Below are positions 25,726 to 35,241 of a stretch of 64,000 nt of DNA, one piece after another. Within the stretch, counting starts at the first letter, position 1, and each line of letters starts with the position of its first letter. Position numbers and translations under genes: made by a program. The stretch is from Pseudomonadota bacterium (lineage in GTDB: Bacteria; Desulfobacterota; Desulfovibrionia; Desulfovibrionales; Desulfovibrionaceae), in the NCBI GenBank assembly GCA_023460395.1, contig JAEWQB010000014.1, positions 1-64,000 on the forward strand, written 5' to 3'. Under the pieces are notes generated by a model. The model made no database searches, had not been told where the DNA came from, and worked only from the letters and a program-made list of their open reading frames with translations.

Positions 25726-26598
25726 ATGAATATTCGTAAGGTAGTCATTCCCGTGGCAGGATGGGGAACGCGGTCTCTTCCCGCAACCAAGAACATTCCC
25801 AAGGAAATGCTGCCCGTTTATAACAAGCCCGCTGTTCAGTACGTTGTGGAAGAAGCCATTGCCTCTGGGCTGGAAGATGTGGTCTTTGTCACCAACCGTG
25901 ACAAAAAAATTATTGAAGATCACTTTGACCACAACTTGCAGTTGGAAGCCATTCTGGAGCGAGCGGGCAAAACGCAAATGCTCGAAATCGTGCAGCGCGT
26001 GGCGAGCATGGTAAATATTATTTCCATTCGTCAAAAGCAGCAGCTTGGGCTTGGGCACGCCGTGCTCTGCGCCAAGCACGTGATGACTGAGGAAGCGTTT
26101 GGCGTGATGGTGGGCGACGACCTTATGTTCGGCATGGAGCCGGGGCTTAAGCAGCTTATTGATGTGGCCCGGGCCGAGCGTCTGCCCGTGGTAGGCGTTA
26201 TGGAAGTGGAGCCGGACAAGGTCAGTCGCTACGGTATCGTGGCGGGGGAAGAGATTGCTCCCGGAACTTACCGGGTCACGGACCTTGTGGAAAAACCCGC
26301 TGCGAATAAGGCACCGTCCCGGCTTGCCATTGTGGGTCGGTATGTGCTGACGCAGGATATTTTTCCTGCGCTGGAAAAAACCACCCCCGGCGCGGGAGGA
26401 GAGATTCAGCTTACCGACGCGTTGAAGGAACTGGTGTCCGGTCGGGGACTGCTGGCTGTGAAAATACGCGGTATGCGCTTTGACGTGGGCGACTGGGCAG
26501 AGTACCTTACGGCAAATATCTATTTCGCCTTGCAGGATGAGGAAATTCGGGACGACCTTGTGAAGCAACTCAAACCGCTGCTGCCGTGGAAGGGATAG
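25726..26598 (+). CDS. galU: UTP-glucose-1-phosphate uridylyltransferase
   Basis: GalU makes UDP-glucose for LPS, capsule and trehalose. The 290-residue enzyme opens with the nucleotidyltransferase loop GWGTRSLPATKNIPKEMLP and has the VGDDLM metal site and VEKP sugar loop. An AAGGAG site precedes the ATG. It follows glmM by 32 bases in the same direction and ends in a terminator before priA. Confidence 0.94.
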   Translation: MNIRKVVIPVAGWGTRSLPATKNIPKEMLPVYNKPAVQYVVEEAIASGLEDVVFVTNRDKKIIEDHFDHNLQLEAILERAGKTQMLEIVQRVASMVNIISIRQKQQLGLGHAVLCAKHVMTEEAFGVMVGDDLMFGMEPGLKQLIDVARAERLPVVGVMEVEPDKVSRYGIVAGEEIAPGTYRVTDLVEKPAANKAPSRLAIVGRYVLTQDIFPALEKTTPGAGGEIQLTDALKELVSGRGLLAVKIRGMRFDVGDWAEYLTANIYFALQDEEIRDDLVKQLKPLLPWKG

Positions 26599-26660
26599 TC
26601 TGTCCGGTCCGCGTGTGTTCCGCCCATGGCGGAATATTGTGGGTCTTGTTTTTCGGTAAA

Positions 26661-26683
26661 GGGCGGCCATGGCCGCCCGTTTT
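26661..26683 (+). terminator. Terminator between galU and priA
   Basis: GGGCGGCC and GGCCGCCC enclose an AT dinucleotide and are followed by GTTTT. It ends the galU transcript and argues against the in-frame ATG at 26626 as the start of priA. Confidence 0.7.
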
Positions 26684-26709
26684 CTGTTCACCGCAACTTG
26701 GTGTTATCC

Positions 26710-29187
26710 ATGTCCACCCCGCCAATTCCTGAACCTTCCGCCGCTCCGGCTCCCCTGACGTTCTCTGTGGCGTTGTTAAGCCCACCCTATGGCAGCTTGC
26801 ATTACGCAGCGTCGGAGTGGCTGCCCGCGTCACTATGGGAACCCGGCATGCGCGTGGCTGTGCCGCTGGGAAAAAGCGGAACCTTGCGCGTGGGGGTGGT
26901 TTTGGCGGTGGGTGCCGAGGATGTTCCTGAGGGTGTGGTAATAAAGGAAGCGCTTTGGCCTCTGGAGCGGACCCCGCTGCTTTCTGGAGAGTATCTGGAA
27001 ATGGTCCGGCAACTGGCGGTGCGCCACTTGTCCACGCCGGGAGCCATTTTGGGCAGTCTGCTGCCCGCCGGTCTGCGCACAACAACCATCCGGCTACGGG
27101 TTCTGGGAGATGGCAAGCCGCGAACCCTGCGACTGAAAGCGGTGTCCGGCCTTGGCCTTGAAGAACGTGTTCGCCTTGGGGATGCGTGGGCGCGGGGCAA
27201 CGTGGAGGTGCTGGACGCGGCCTTTAATACGGACGCCCAAGAGATGTGCACCGTCACACAGGATCCGCCGTGGCCTGTGCGGCCTTCCGCGCGGCGACAA
27301 CTGGAATTGCTGGAATACCTGTGGGAAAAAGGGGCGGTGGGGCGCACGCGGCTCGTGAAGGATCTGGGCGGAACCGCAGGGCAGACGTTGAACGCACTGG
27401 CGGAACGGGGGCTTGTTTTCGTGGGACCGCCCCAGCACGGAACCGGGGCACATGCCACAGCGGATGCGAATCCGCGGGAAGAAGGCCGGAAAGCGGATGT
27501 GGCGGTTTGCCCCCCCTGCGATACCTTTGATGCCACCTGCGAGGATGTCCTTTTTAGATCAGACTTCGCGCTCACGGACGCGCAGCATGAGGCTGTGGCG
27601 GAGTTTACCCGCGCTTTGGATGCTCCGTTTCCCGAAACTCGTCTTCTCTACGGTATTACTGGCAGCGGGAAGACCGCTGTTTATCTGGAATTAGCCGCGC
27701 ATTGCGTGCGAAGTGGTCGGTCCGCCATGCTGCTTGCTCCTGAAGTGGCGCTGGCCTGCAAGATGGAGCGGGCCGTGCGGCAGCAATTTGCTGGGTTGGC
27801 CTGTTTCCTTTTCCACGGCTATCAGTCCGCTACCGAGCGGGAAAAGACCTTTCGGGCCTTGGCAAGCCGCACTGAGCCGTGTCTTGTGGTGGGCACCCGC
27901 TCCGCTCTGTTTCTGCCCGTCCCGCAACTGGGCGCCATTGTTCTGGACGAGGAGCACGATACCTCGTTCAAGCAGGATGAGGGCTTGGTATATCAGGCCA
28001 AGGAAGTTGCGCATTTCCGCATGCAGCAGGGAAAAGGGCTGCTGGTGCTGGGGTCCGCCACCCCGGATGTGAAAACGTTTTATGCCGTGCAGCAGGGACA
28101 TATTCCCGTGGCTCGTCTGGCGGACCGCGTGGGCGGGGGAACCCTGCCCGATGTGGAATTGGTGGACATCAAAAATTTGTCTCCCACAGAGGGCATTCTC
28201 GCACCGCAAAGCCTTGCCGCCCTGCGGGAGGTGGTGGGACGGGGAGAACAAGCCGTTATCCTGCTGAACCGGCGTGGCTATGCGCCATTGATGTATTGTC
28301 TGGACTGTGGCGCGGTGGCGCGGTGCCCACATTGTGAGATAGGGCTTACCTACCACAAGGGGCGGGAACGGCTTATCTGCCATTACTGCGGCTATAGCAC
28401 ACCATTTCCCGCTGTCTGTCCTTCGTGCAAGGGGCTGCATTACTTGCCCATGGGAGAGGGAACGGAAAAACTGGAGGAAGGGTTGGCGCACCTTCTGCCC
28501 CCCGGAACGGGAATTTTGCGGCTGGATAGAGACTCCACCCGCAGGCCGGGGCGCATGGAGGCCATACTGGAAGCGTTTGCCCGGCAAGAAGCGCAGGTGC
28601 TGGTGGGCACCCAGATGCTGTCAAAGGGCCACCATTTTCCCAATGTCACGCTGGCAGTGGTGGCGGACGGAGATTTGGGGCTGAACATGCCGGACTACCG
28701 CGCTGCGGAACGCACCTTTCAGTTGCTTGTGCAGGCATCGGGCCGGGCGGGGCGGGGAGAAAAAGCGGGCAGAGTGTTCATCCAAACCCGCGACCCGGCG
28801 CACTATTGCTGGCGTTTTGTGCGCACTGCTGACTATGATGGTTTCTTTAAGGAAGAAATTCGACGCCGGGAGCAGCGCCGGTATCCGCCTTTTGTGCGTC
28901 TGGCACTGGTCCGGGCCAGTTATCCGGTAGACTGGGCTCCGGGCATGGAGTGGGTGGAGTCGCTTACCCGCTTGGCGCGGGAAAAAGGGCGGGCTTGCGG
29001 TGTAACCGTGCTGGGCCATACTCCGTCGCCATTGCCCCTCCTGCGGGGGCGTAAGCGTTTTCAATGGGCGTTTAAGGGACAGGAATGGACAGCCATCCGC
29101 GCGGTGTTTCACGCCATGCGCACTGCCGCTCCCAGAGGAGGACAGTTACGGCTGGCTTTGGATGTGGACCCGGTGAATATGCTGTGA
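26710..29187 (+). CDS. priA: Primosomal protein N' (PriA helicase)
   Basis: PriA restarts stalled replication forks. The protein of about 825 residues has the N-terminal 3'BD and winged-helix parts, Walker A GITGSGKT at 315-322, the DEEH box and a zinc-binding insert with CxxC pairs (CLDCG, CPHC, CHYC, CPSC) in the second helicase lobe. All eight Cys are present. The ATG at 26710 lies after the galU terminator, although no strong ribosome site precedes it. An unusually low-similarity linker near residues 240-270 is Ala/Gly-rich. Confidence 0.92.
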   Translation: MSTPPIPEPSAAPAPLTFSVALLSPPYGSLHYAASEWLPASLWEPGMRVAVPLGKSGTLRVGVVLAVGAEDVPEGVVIKEALWPLERTPLLSGEYLEMVRQLAVRHLSTPGAILGSLLPAGLRTTTIRLRVLGDGKPRTLRLKAVSGLGLEERVRLGDAWARGNVEVLDAAFNTDAQEMCTVTQDPPWPVRPSARRQLELLEYLWEKGAVGRTRLVKDLGGTAGQTLNALAERGLVFVGPPQHGTGAHATADANPREEGRKADVAVCPPCDTFDATCEDVLFRSDFALTDAQHEAVAEFTRALDAPFPETRLLYGITGSGKTAVYLELAAHCVRSGRSAMLLAPEVALACKMERAVRQQFAGLACFLFHGYQSATEREKTFRALASRTEPCLVVGTRSALFLPVPQLGAIVLDEEHDTSFKQDEGLVYQAKEVAHFRMQQGKGLLVLGSATPDVKTFYAVQQGHIPVARLADRVGGGTLPDVELVDIKNLSPTEGILAPQSLAALREVVGRGEQAVILLNRRGYAPLMYCLDCGAVARCPHCEIGLTYHKGRERLICHYCGYSTPFPAVCPSCKGLHYLPMGEGTEKLEEGLAHLLPPGTGILRLDRDSTRRPGRMEAILEAFARQEAQVLVGTQMLSKGHHFPNVTLAVVADGDLGLNMPDYRAAERTFQLLVQASGRAGRGEKAGRVFIQTRDPAHYCWRFVRTADYDGFFKEEIRRREQRRYPPFVRLALVRASYPVDWAPGMEWVESLTRLAREKGRACGVTVLGHTPSPLPLLRGRKRFQWAFKGQEWTAIRAVFHAMRTAAPRGGQLRLALDVDPVNML

Positions 29188-29299
29188 GGCAGCACAGCGG
29201 AATACACCGGACGTGATTGTCTCGTGATTCGCAGGGTTTCAGGTGTGTTGGGTGGTGTGACAGGTGTGGCGTTGTGATGGAATATCAGGGGAGTCAGGC

Positions 29300-29788
29300 A
29301 TGATATGGGCTGTGAGCGCATGTGCGCAGTGTCCGTTTTTTGGGGAAGACGGTGTGGGACGTTGTGGTGCTGCGGAGGGGAGGGAGGTTTTCTCTTCTGA
29401 CCGGGGCGCGGGGGAAACCTCGTGGTGTCCGCCGTGGTGCCCGCTGGAAACGGGGAGCATCCGGGTGCGGGAGCTTCTCACATCAGCGTCATCGGCATCG
29501 GGGAAGGATGCTTTCGCAAAGCTCCCAGTTGAGGTACCCCGTGACGATGCCTCCGGCTCGTTCTCAGGTCCACCAGTCTGTCCGTCCCCGGATCAGCCCC
29601 TTTGTCCTCCTGTTGCCGGGCGCAGAGAGGTTGGGGTGCGCGTCTGTCGTGAGTGTCCCTTTTCCTACGAGACAGACATCAGGCGATGCACCATTGCCAC
29701 GCCAAAGGGCCGCCCCCTGTGGGATGAGGCCGAGCGCCCCAGTTGGTGCATCCTCCGCAAAGAAAACGGAATTGTGCGTAAACGATAA
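29300..29788 (+). CDS. Cys-rich protein with a duplicated CxxCPF...WCPL motif
   Basis: The protein of about 162 residues is not a known family to me. Two similar halves can be seen. The first has CAQCPFF, an RCG, then SWCPPWCPLETGSIRVRE. The second has CRECPFS, an RCT, then SWCILRKENGIVRKR. Each therefore has the order CxxCPF, RC, WC and a hydrophobic tail. The linker is Ser/Pro-rich. The pattern suggests two small metal-binding (zinc or Fe-S) modules. The start at 29300 follows a GGAG-like site. A frame on +2 (29322-29843) overlaps but has no such pattern. It precedes a response regulator and a kinase gene. Confidence 0.55.
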   Translation: MIWAVSACAQCPFFGEDGVGRCGAAEGREVFSSDRGAGETSWCPPWCPLETGSIRVRELLTSASSASGKDAFAKLPVEVPRDDASGSFSGPPVCPSPDQPLCPPVAGRREVGVRVCRECPFSYETDIRRCTIATPKGRPLWDEAERPSWCILRKENGIVRKR

Positions 29789-29940
29789 TAGGTCTTTTTT
29801 ATCGCGTACTGCATTACAGGATTTGCAATACGTTTGTTCCTAGGATACACTAAAGTCTGTGCCGGTGCATACTTCTGTAGCACACTGTAAATCGGGTGGC
29901 TACATGCGAGTGTTTAAACAGTACCGTACCGGGAGTGGCA

Positions 29941-30327
29941 ATGCTACAGGAAGCAGTCGTTGTCCTCGTTGTGGATGACGAGGAAATGGTGCGTGAAAAT
30001 CTTCAGGCATATCTTGAAGATGAGGGTTTTCGCGTAATTACTGCATCCAGCGCTGAGGAAGCGTTGGACCTGTTGGCGTACGAAACTCCGCAGGCCAGCA
30101 TTATCGATATGCGGCTTCCCGGCATGAGTGGAAACGATTTCATTGTTCAGGCTCATGCATTATACCCCGATCTCGCGTATCTCGTACACACAGGCTCCAC
30201 CGACTATCGACTCCCCAATGACGTGCGGGCGTCCGGTGTGACGCCTGACGATGTGTTCATCAAACCCGTTCAGAACATGGGCGACCTTGTGGTTGCGATT
30301 CTTCGTCACGTAAAGCGCACCGAGTAG
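29941..30327 (+). CDS. Stand-alone receiver-domain response regulator
   Basis: The 128-residue protein is a single CheY-like REC domain. The acidic pair VVDDEE is at residues 10-15, the phosphoacceptor Asp56 lies in IIDMRLPG, and the TG/K motif (HTGS and IKP) follows. There is no output domain, so it probably acts by protein contact or as a phosphate relay. It ends five bases before the hybrid kinase gene and is likely its partner. Confidence 0.87.
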   Translation: MLQEAVVVLVVDDEEMVRENLQAYLEDEGFRVITASSAEEALDLLAYETPQASIIDMRLPGMSGNDFIVQAHALYPDLAYLVHTGSTDYRLPNDVRASGVTPDDVFIKPVQNMGDLVVAILRHVKRTE

Positions 30328-30331
30328 CCAT

Positions 30332-32008
30332 ATGCCATCTTGCAGCAAGGGAAGCATTCTGGTCATTGACGACGACGCGATCGTCCGGGAAAGCATGGCC
30401 ACTTTCCTTGAGGATTGCGACTATGTGGTGTGGCAGGCTGCCAGCGGTGAAGAGGGCGTGGCGCTTTTCAGGCAACAAAATCCCGATCTTGTTCTGGTAG
30501 ATCTGCGAATGCCGGGCATGAACGGGTTGGAAGTCCTTGTTTCGCTGGCGGAACTGGCACCGGAAACGCCGTTAGTGGTCGTTTCGGGCACAGGCACCAC
30601 GCGTGACGCTGTGGAGGCGTTGCGCCGGGGAGCGTGGGATTATATCATTAAGCCCATCCATGATTTCGATTTTTTGGGTCACATTGTGGAAAAGGCGCTG
30701 CTTCAGGGGAGGCTGCTGCGGGAGCGCCGCCAGTACCGCGAGCATCTTGAATGCGAGGTAGACAGGCGCACGCTGGAGCTGGAACAGGCGCGCGATATTG
30801 CGGAATCCGCGAGTCAGGCGAAAACACAGTTTTTGGCGAACATGAGCCACGAATTGCGGACCCCGCTGAATGGCATTATCGGCCTGACAGATCTTCTGCT
30901 GGGCGGTCCCACATCGCCTGAGCAAGCGGACTATTTGCAGATGATAAAGCAGTCCGGCAGTGAACTGCTCGTTATCGTGAATAATTTGTTGGATATGTCC
31001 AGCATAGAAGTGGGCCGCCTCGTTTTGCGCGATGCTCAGTTCTCCGTACGGGATTGTCTTGCCGAAGTGCTTGGCGTGCTGGACGTACAGGCCCGCTGGA
31101 AGAATCTCTGGCTGCACCACACCGTGGATCTGGACGTCCCGAAGGTTGTCAGCGGCGACGCGGGAAGACTCAAACAGGTTATCAGCAATTTGGTGGTCAA
31201 CGCCATCAAATATACACAGCAAGGGGGAATCAGCGTGCGGGTGCGGCTGCATTGCGGTTCCTCGGCTGCCCCCTGCGGTCCGTCGTTTCTTTCTCCCCTT
31301 TCTTCCCGTGGCAATTCCCCGGTGACAAGCATCTGCCTTGCCGTGGAGGTGCAGGACACTGGGGTGGGAATCCCGCCGGATAAGCTCGCTGCGGTGTTCG
31401 AGCCATTTTCACTCGCTGAAAGCTTCATGACCAAAAAGTATGGCGGGGCGGGTTTAGGGTTGGCTATCTCGCGGGAAATCACACGCAAGATGGGGGGCGA
31501 TATCGTCTTGAAAAGTGAGAGCGGGCAGGGGAGCCTGTTTACCGCTACCGCATGGTTTGGGCGGGTGGAAACCGCAGACCGCGATTGTGAGCGACACTGC
31601 GCGTCCTGCCTTATCGCCGCCACTGACAGACCGCTGCATATTCTGCTTGCCGAGGATGATGTGGTAAACCGTAAACTCGCACTCTATTTTTTTGAGAAAC
31701 AGGGCCACACGGTACAGTGTGTCGATAACGGCCTTGCAGCGCTGGAGGCACTGGCCTCGTGGGCGTTTGACCTCGTACTCATGGATATTCAAATGCCCGA
31801 CATGGACGGAGTGCAGGCCACCAGAGCCATCAGAGGTTCAAGGCATCCCAATGTAAACAGGGCCATACCTATAGTCGCCATGACTGCACATGCCATGAAA
31901 GGAGATCGGGAGCGGTTTCTTGAGGCAGGTATGAACGAATACATCTCCAAACCTGTAGATTTTGCACAATTGGTTCACGTTATAGAGCGAGTGCTTGCTA
32001 TTCGTTAG
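30332..32008 (+). CDS. Soluble hybrid histidine kinase (REC-HisKA-HATPase-REC)
   Basis: The 558-residue protein has an N-terminal receiver with Asp57 (VDLRMPG), a coiled coil, the HisKA dimer with His173 in FLANMSHELRTPLNG, an HATPase with N (NLVVNAIKY), G1 (DTGVGIP) and G2 (GGAGLGLAI) boxes, and a second receiver with Asp485 (LMDIQMPD). No membrane segment or PAS domain is seen, so it gets its input through the first receiver. It likely forms a phosphorelay with the preceding REC protein. Output may be protein contact. Confidence 0.92.
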   Translation: MPSCSKGSILVIDDDAIVRESMATFLEDCDYVVWQAASGEEGVALFRQQNPDLVLVDLRMPGMNGLEVLVSLAELAPETPLVVVSGTGTTRDAVEALRRGAWDYIIKPIHDFDFLGHIVEKALLQGRLLRERRQYREHLECEVDRRTLELEQARDIAESASQAKTQFLANMSHELRTPLNGIIGLTDLLLGGPTSPEQADYLQMIKQSGSELLVIVNNLLDMSSIEVGRLVLRDAQFSVRDCLAEVLGVLDVQARWKNLWLHHTVDLDVPKVVSGDAGRLKQVISNLVVNAIKYTQQGGISVRVRLHCGSSAAPCGPSFLSPLSSRGNSPVTSICLAVEVQDTGVGIPPDKLAAVFEPFSLAESFMTKKYGGAGLGLAISREITRKMGGDIVLKSESGQGSLFTATAWFGRVETADRDCERHCASCLIAATDRPLHILLAEDDVVNRKLALYFFEKQGHTVQCVDNGLAALEALASWAFDLVLMDIQMPDMDGVQATRAIRGSRHPNVNRAIPIVAMTAHAMKGDRERFLEAGMNEYISKPVDFAQLVHVIERVLAIR

Positions 32009-32367
32009 GTGTAACTCTCACTTTTTTATGTGAGTCACTGTAAAAAAGTTCAAAATCCCACTTTTTTTCGGTTGCTTGGTGAGAGTGTTCCTATTATAAC
32101 CCCCACCTAGTCCGTTATTCACGAAAGGGCTGTGTGCGTCCGCTGTATTGCCAGCTAACGAGGGACCAGACGCACAGAGCCGGAAATCTGCTGTCCGATG
32201 CTCATAGGGGAAGGCTGGCGGTTTGCGCGCCGTTTTCCGAGCCGTTTGTGTCACGGGCTTCCTGTGGCACTGACGGAGTGCGGTGTTCTGTGCGCAAGCG
32301 ACGGGGCAGGGCATGCCCGCCTCTCTAAAAAAGCCGTGCGCTTTGGACAGGAAACTAAGGGGTTATC
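32009..32367. other. Gap between kinase and FadL gene: leader, no gene seen
   Basis: The first 60 bases hold CTCAC/GTGAG arms with T-rich loops after the kinase stop, a weak termination signal. Further on, TGTGCGTCC and GACGCACA arms (about 32131-32176) enclose a 30-base loop and could fold in the leader of the following gene. No known riboswitch class was recognised. Confidence 0.35.
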
Positions 32368-33612
32368 ATGAAGCGACGTGCTCTTGTCGTTGCCGCTGTT
32401 GTGTGTTTGTTGTTGTGGGGCACTGTTCCCGGTCATGCCGCAGGGTATGGGTTGTATGAATATAGCGCTCGCGGCAACGCGTTGGGTGGTGCCGTAGTGG
32501 CCCGCGCGGACGATCCTTCCGCGCTGGTGTTCAATCCTGCGGGTATCACTCAGTTGGAAGGCACACAGGTTGCCGTGGGGTTTTCCGCCATCCGGCCCGA
32601 ACTGGATGTGAAAATTAACGGTGACACCACTCCCGGCGAAACTAACGTGTGGCTGCCGCCGCATTTTTATCTTACGCATAAAATTAACGACCGCTGGTCC
32701 GTGGGTATTGCCGAATACAGCCGCTTCGGGCTGGGCACAGAGTTCGACGAAGACTGGGCGGGACGCTATAATCTGACCAAAGCGCACATCCAGAGCTACT
32801 CCATCAATCCCAATGTGGCGTTCAAGGTTACGGATGAATTATCTGTGGCCTTGGGGGTGGAATATGTTCATGCGCTACTGGACATCCATAAAAAAATAAA
32901 TCTGTCGTCCTACGGCGCTCCCGATGCGGAAAGCCACTCTAAGGTGCGCGGCGACGGCTACGCATTGACCGCCGGTGTGCATTATAAGCCTAACGACCAA
33001 TGGCGGTTTGGCGTGGGCTACCACAGCGAAGCCAAGGTGGACGCCAGCGGAGATCAGAGTTTCCACGATGTCGCCAGCCCGCTGGCAGGGGGATTCCCCA
33101 GCACGCACGCCTATGGTTCGGTGGTATTGCCGGACATGATCAACTTTGGCGTGGCCTATTATCCGAGAAAAGATCTGAGCGTGGAAGTGGGCGCGGTGTA
33201 CACTCGCTGGTCCACCTACCGTCAGTTGTGTTTCAATTTCGACACTCCGGTGGCAGGGCAGTCCCAGAGCAACACCAATAAAGAATGGCACGACGTATGG
33301 CGCTACAACATCGGGGTGGAATATCAGGCCAAAGATTGGCTTACCCTGCGCGCTGGCTACGTGTATGATGAGTCGCCCCTCAACAAGTCTACGCTGGACT
33401 ATCTGGTCCCGGCCAACGACCGGCAGATATTCAGCTTGGGTGTTGGCTTTGCATGGGAAGCATGGACGCTTGACGTTTCCTACTCCTACCTGTGGGTGAA
33501 GGGGCGCGACTTCGACACGGTTCCAGACGGTCAGAACGGCGTGTATGCCGACTCCCGCGCGGAAAATGGTCGCACGAACATCTATGGCGTTACCGTGGGG
33601 TACCGCTTCTAA
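32368..33612 (+). CDS. OmpP1/FadL-type outer-membrane transporter
   Basis: The 414-residue protein has a signal peptide (about residues 1-26, ending GHAAG) and the characteristic FadL start in which YSARGNALGGA and PSALVFNPAGI form the hatch. The remaining part is a 14-strand barrel with alternating aromatic strands ending in the final Phe (GVTVGYRF). Relatives carry long-chain fatty acids or aromatic hydrocarbons across the outer membrane. The substrate is not known. It is followed by a strong terminator. Confidence 0.88.
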   Translation: MKRRALVVAAVVCLLLWGTVPGHAAGYGLYEYSARGNALGGAVVARADDPSALVFNPAGITQLEGTQVAVGFSAIRPELDVKINGDTTPGETNVWLPPHFYLTHKINDRWSVGIAEYSRFGLGTEFDEDWAGRYNLTKAHIQSYSINPNVAFKVTDELSVALGVEYVHALLDIHKKINLSSYGAPDAESHSKVRGDGYALTAGVHYKPNDQWRFGVGYHSEAKVDASGDQSFHDVASPLAGGFPSTHAYGSVVLPDMINFGVAYYPRKDLSVEVGAVYTRWSTYRQLCFNFDTPVAGQSQSNTNKEWHDVWRYNIGVEYQAKDWLTLRAGYVYDESPLNKSTLDYLVPANDRQIFSLGVGFAWEAWTLDVSYSYLWVKGRDFDTVPDGQNGVYADSRAENGRTNIYGVTVGYRF

Positions 33613-33635
33613 TTCCCGGCAAATGCTTGCCATGG

Positions 33636-33669
33636 GGCCGGTTCAGGTGCATTCCTGAACCGGCCTTTT
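33636..33669 (+). terminator. Rho-independent terminator of the FadL gene
   Basis: GGCCGGTTCAGG and CCTGAACCGGCC form a perfect 12-base-pair stem with a TGCATT loop, followed by TTTT. Confidence 0.87.
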
Positions 33670-33687
33670 GTATGGTAGGAGATTCGT

Positions 33688-34146
33688 ATGCATATTGTTT
33701 TGTACCAACCGGAAATACCGCCCAACACGGGCAACGTGGCCCGTCTGTGCGCCGCCACACAAACCCCGCTGCATCTTATCGAACCGCTGGGTTTCAGCCT
33801 TGATGACCGCTACCTCAAGCGCGCGGGACTGGACTATTGGCCCCATGTGCCACTTTCCGTGTGGCCTGATTGGGAGAGCTATCTGCGTGGCGCGGGCGTG
33901 GGCATGCGGCTGGTTATGACCAGTGCCCGGCGGGGCGATGCCGTGCACCGCTTTGCCTTTTCCGAACAGGATGCGCTGGTCTTCGGGCCGGAAACGCGGG
34001 GGTTACCCCCTGAGCTGACCGAGAGCAGTCCGCACCATGTGCGCATTCCCATATGGGGTGAAGTGCGCAGCCTGAACCTTTCCACTGCTACAGGTATTGT
34101 GTTGTATCAGGCGTACGCTGCCACGGGCCTGCTGGAGGGGCGCTGA
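33688..34146 (+). CDS. trmL: tRNA (cytidine/uridine-34 2'-O)-methyltransferase
   Basis: TrmL methylates the wobble ribose of tRNA-Leu. The 152-residue protein is a single SPOUT domain with the start YQPEIPPNTGNVARLCAAT, the central FGPETRGLP, and the knot segment IPIWGEVRSLNLSTATGIV. The length is normal. A TAGGAG site precedes the ATG. Its stop overlaps the cbiB start (TGATG), so the two are coupled though functionally unrelated. Confidence 0.93.
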   Translation: MHIVLYQPEIPPNTGNVARLCAATQTPLHLIEPLGFSLDDRYLKRAGLDYWPHVPLSVWPDWESYLRGAGVGMRLVMTSARRGDAVHRFAFSEQDALVFGPETRGLPPELTESSPHHVRIPIWGEVRSLNLSTATGIVLYQAYAATGLLEGR

Positions 34147-35183
34147 TGGAACTGGCGGCGCTCTTGGCGTGCCCCCTGTGGCTGCCCCCTGTCGCCCTTG
34201 GGTTGGACATGGTTATGGGCGATCCCCGCTCTTTGCCTCATCCTGTACAGGCCATCGGCTGGTCGCTTGACCGTCTGGAAGTGCGGGCACGTAGTGCGGG
34301 TACCTCCCGGTTTGCCGGTGTGGTATGTCTGGTATGTTTGCTGAGTGTGGTGGGGGTGGCAGGCATATTATTGCTTTCAGTACCGTGGTTCGGCATGGTG
34401 AGCGCAGTCTGGCTTGCATGGTCAGGGTTGGCACTAGGAAGTTTGCTGCGCGAATGTGGCACTGCGGCGCAGTTGGTGGCGGCCTCTGAAAGTTCCCTTT
34501 CCGGGGAAACCGCGTTGGCGGAAGCGCGGTGTGCCGTGGGGATGCTGGTCAGCCGGGATGTGTCACAAGCTTCCCAGCCAGAATTGTATCGCGCGTTGGC
34601 GGAAACGCTGGCGGAGAATATGAATGACGGGGTTGTCGCCCCGTTTTTTTGGCTGCTGCTTGGCGGGCCGGTGGGACTTTGGATGTATAAGGCCGTCTCC
34701 ACCATGGACTCTATGTGGGGATACACGACGCCGAAATGGCGTCTGTTGGGCTGGGCCGGGGCGCGGCTGGACGATGTATTGGCCTTTGTGCCCGCGCGGT
34801 TGGCAGCGGCGGCCTTGCTGCTTTCCGCACCACGGGAATCTTGGGAATTGAAGGAAACGCGGTATCCGGGACAGGGAGCGTTGCGGAACTTTTGGCTTCT
34901 GTGGCGGCAGGTATCGCATGACGCCCGTACTATGGACAGCCCCAACGCGGGATGGCCTATGGCGGCTGCCGCGTGGACACATGGCAGACGCATGGGCGGG
35001 CCGACCATGTATTTCGGCGCGGTAAAAAACAAACCGGTGCTGGGACCGCGTGCCAATACGACGGACGCCATGAAGGTGTGGGACGCGGAAGGGCTGGATG
35101 CGTTGCTGTGCCATGTCCGCAACGCTGCAGTGGCCTGTGCTGTCTGCCTGTGGGGGATGGCGGTTATCGTGCGTGTTTTTTGA
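34146..35183 (+). CDS. cbiB: Adenosylcobinamide-phosphate synthase (CbiB/CobD)
   Basis: The enzyme attaches aminopropanol (phosphate) to adenosylcobyric acid in cobalamin synthesis. The integral membrane protein has about five hydrophobic segments and the family motifs GDPRSLPHPVQAIG, SRDVS, NDGVVAPFFW and MDSMWGYTTPKW. The length of 345 residues fits. It shares one base with trmL. No other cobalamin genes are nearby. Confidence 0.92.
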   Translation: MELAALLACPLWLPPVALGLDMVMGDPRSLPHPVQAIGWSLDRLEVRARSAGTSRFAGVVCLVCLLSVVGVAGILLLSVPWFGMVSAVWLAWSGLALGSLLRECGTAAQLVAASESSLSGETALAEARCAVGMLVSRDVSQASQPELYRALAETLAENMNDGVVAPFFWLLLGGPVGLWMYKAVSTMDSMWGYTTPKWRLLGWAGARLDDVLAFVPARLAAAALLLSAPRESWELKETRYPGQGALRNFWLLWRQVSHDARTMDSPNAGWPMAAAAWTHGRRMGGPTMYFGAVKNKPVLGPRANTTDAMKVWDAEGLDALLCHVRNAAVACAVCLWGMAVIVRVF

Positions 35184-35241
35184 CCGTTGTGGTGCCTGAC
35201 GGACGGGTCATTAAAGACCTTCGGCGGGGAAGAGGTTTTCC

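Noticed and set aside
29322..29843. Frame of 173 codons overlapping the Cys-rich protein
   Set aside because: The other frame has the repeated Cys modules; this one is Arg/Ser-rich with no pattern.
32009..32367. Possible riboswitch before the FadL gene
   Set aside because: Stems can be drawn but no known class (TPP, cobalamin, GEMM) signature is present.
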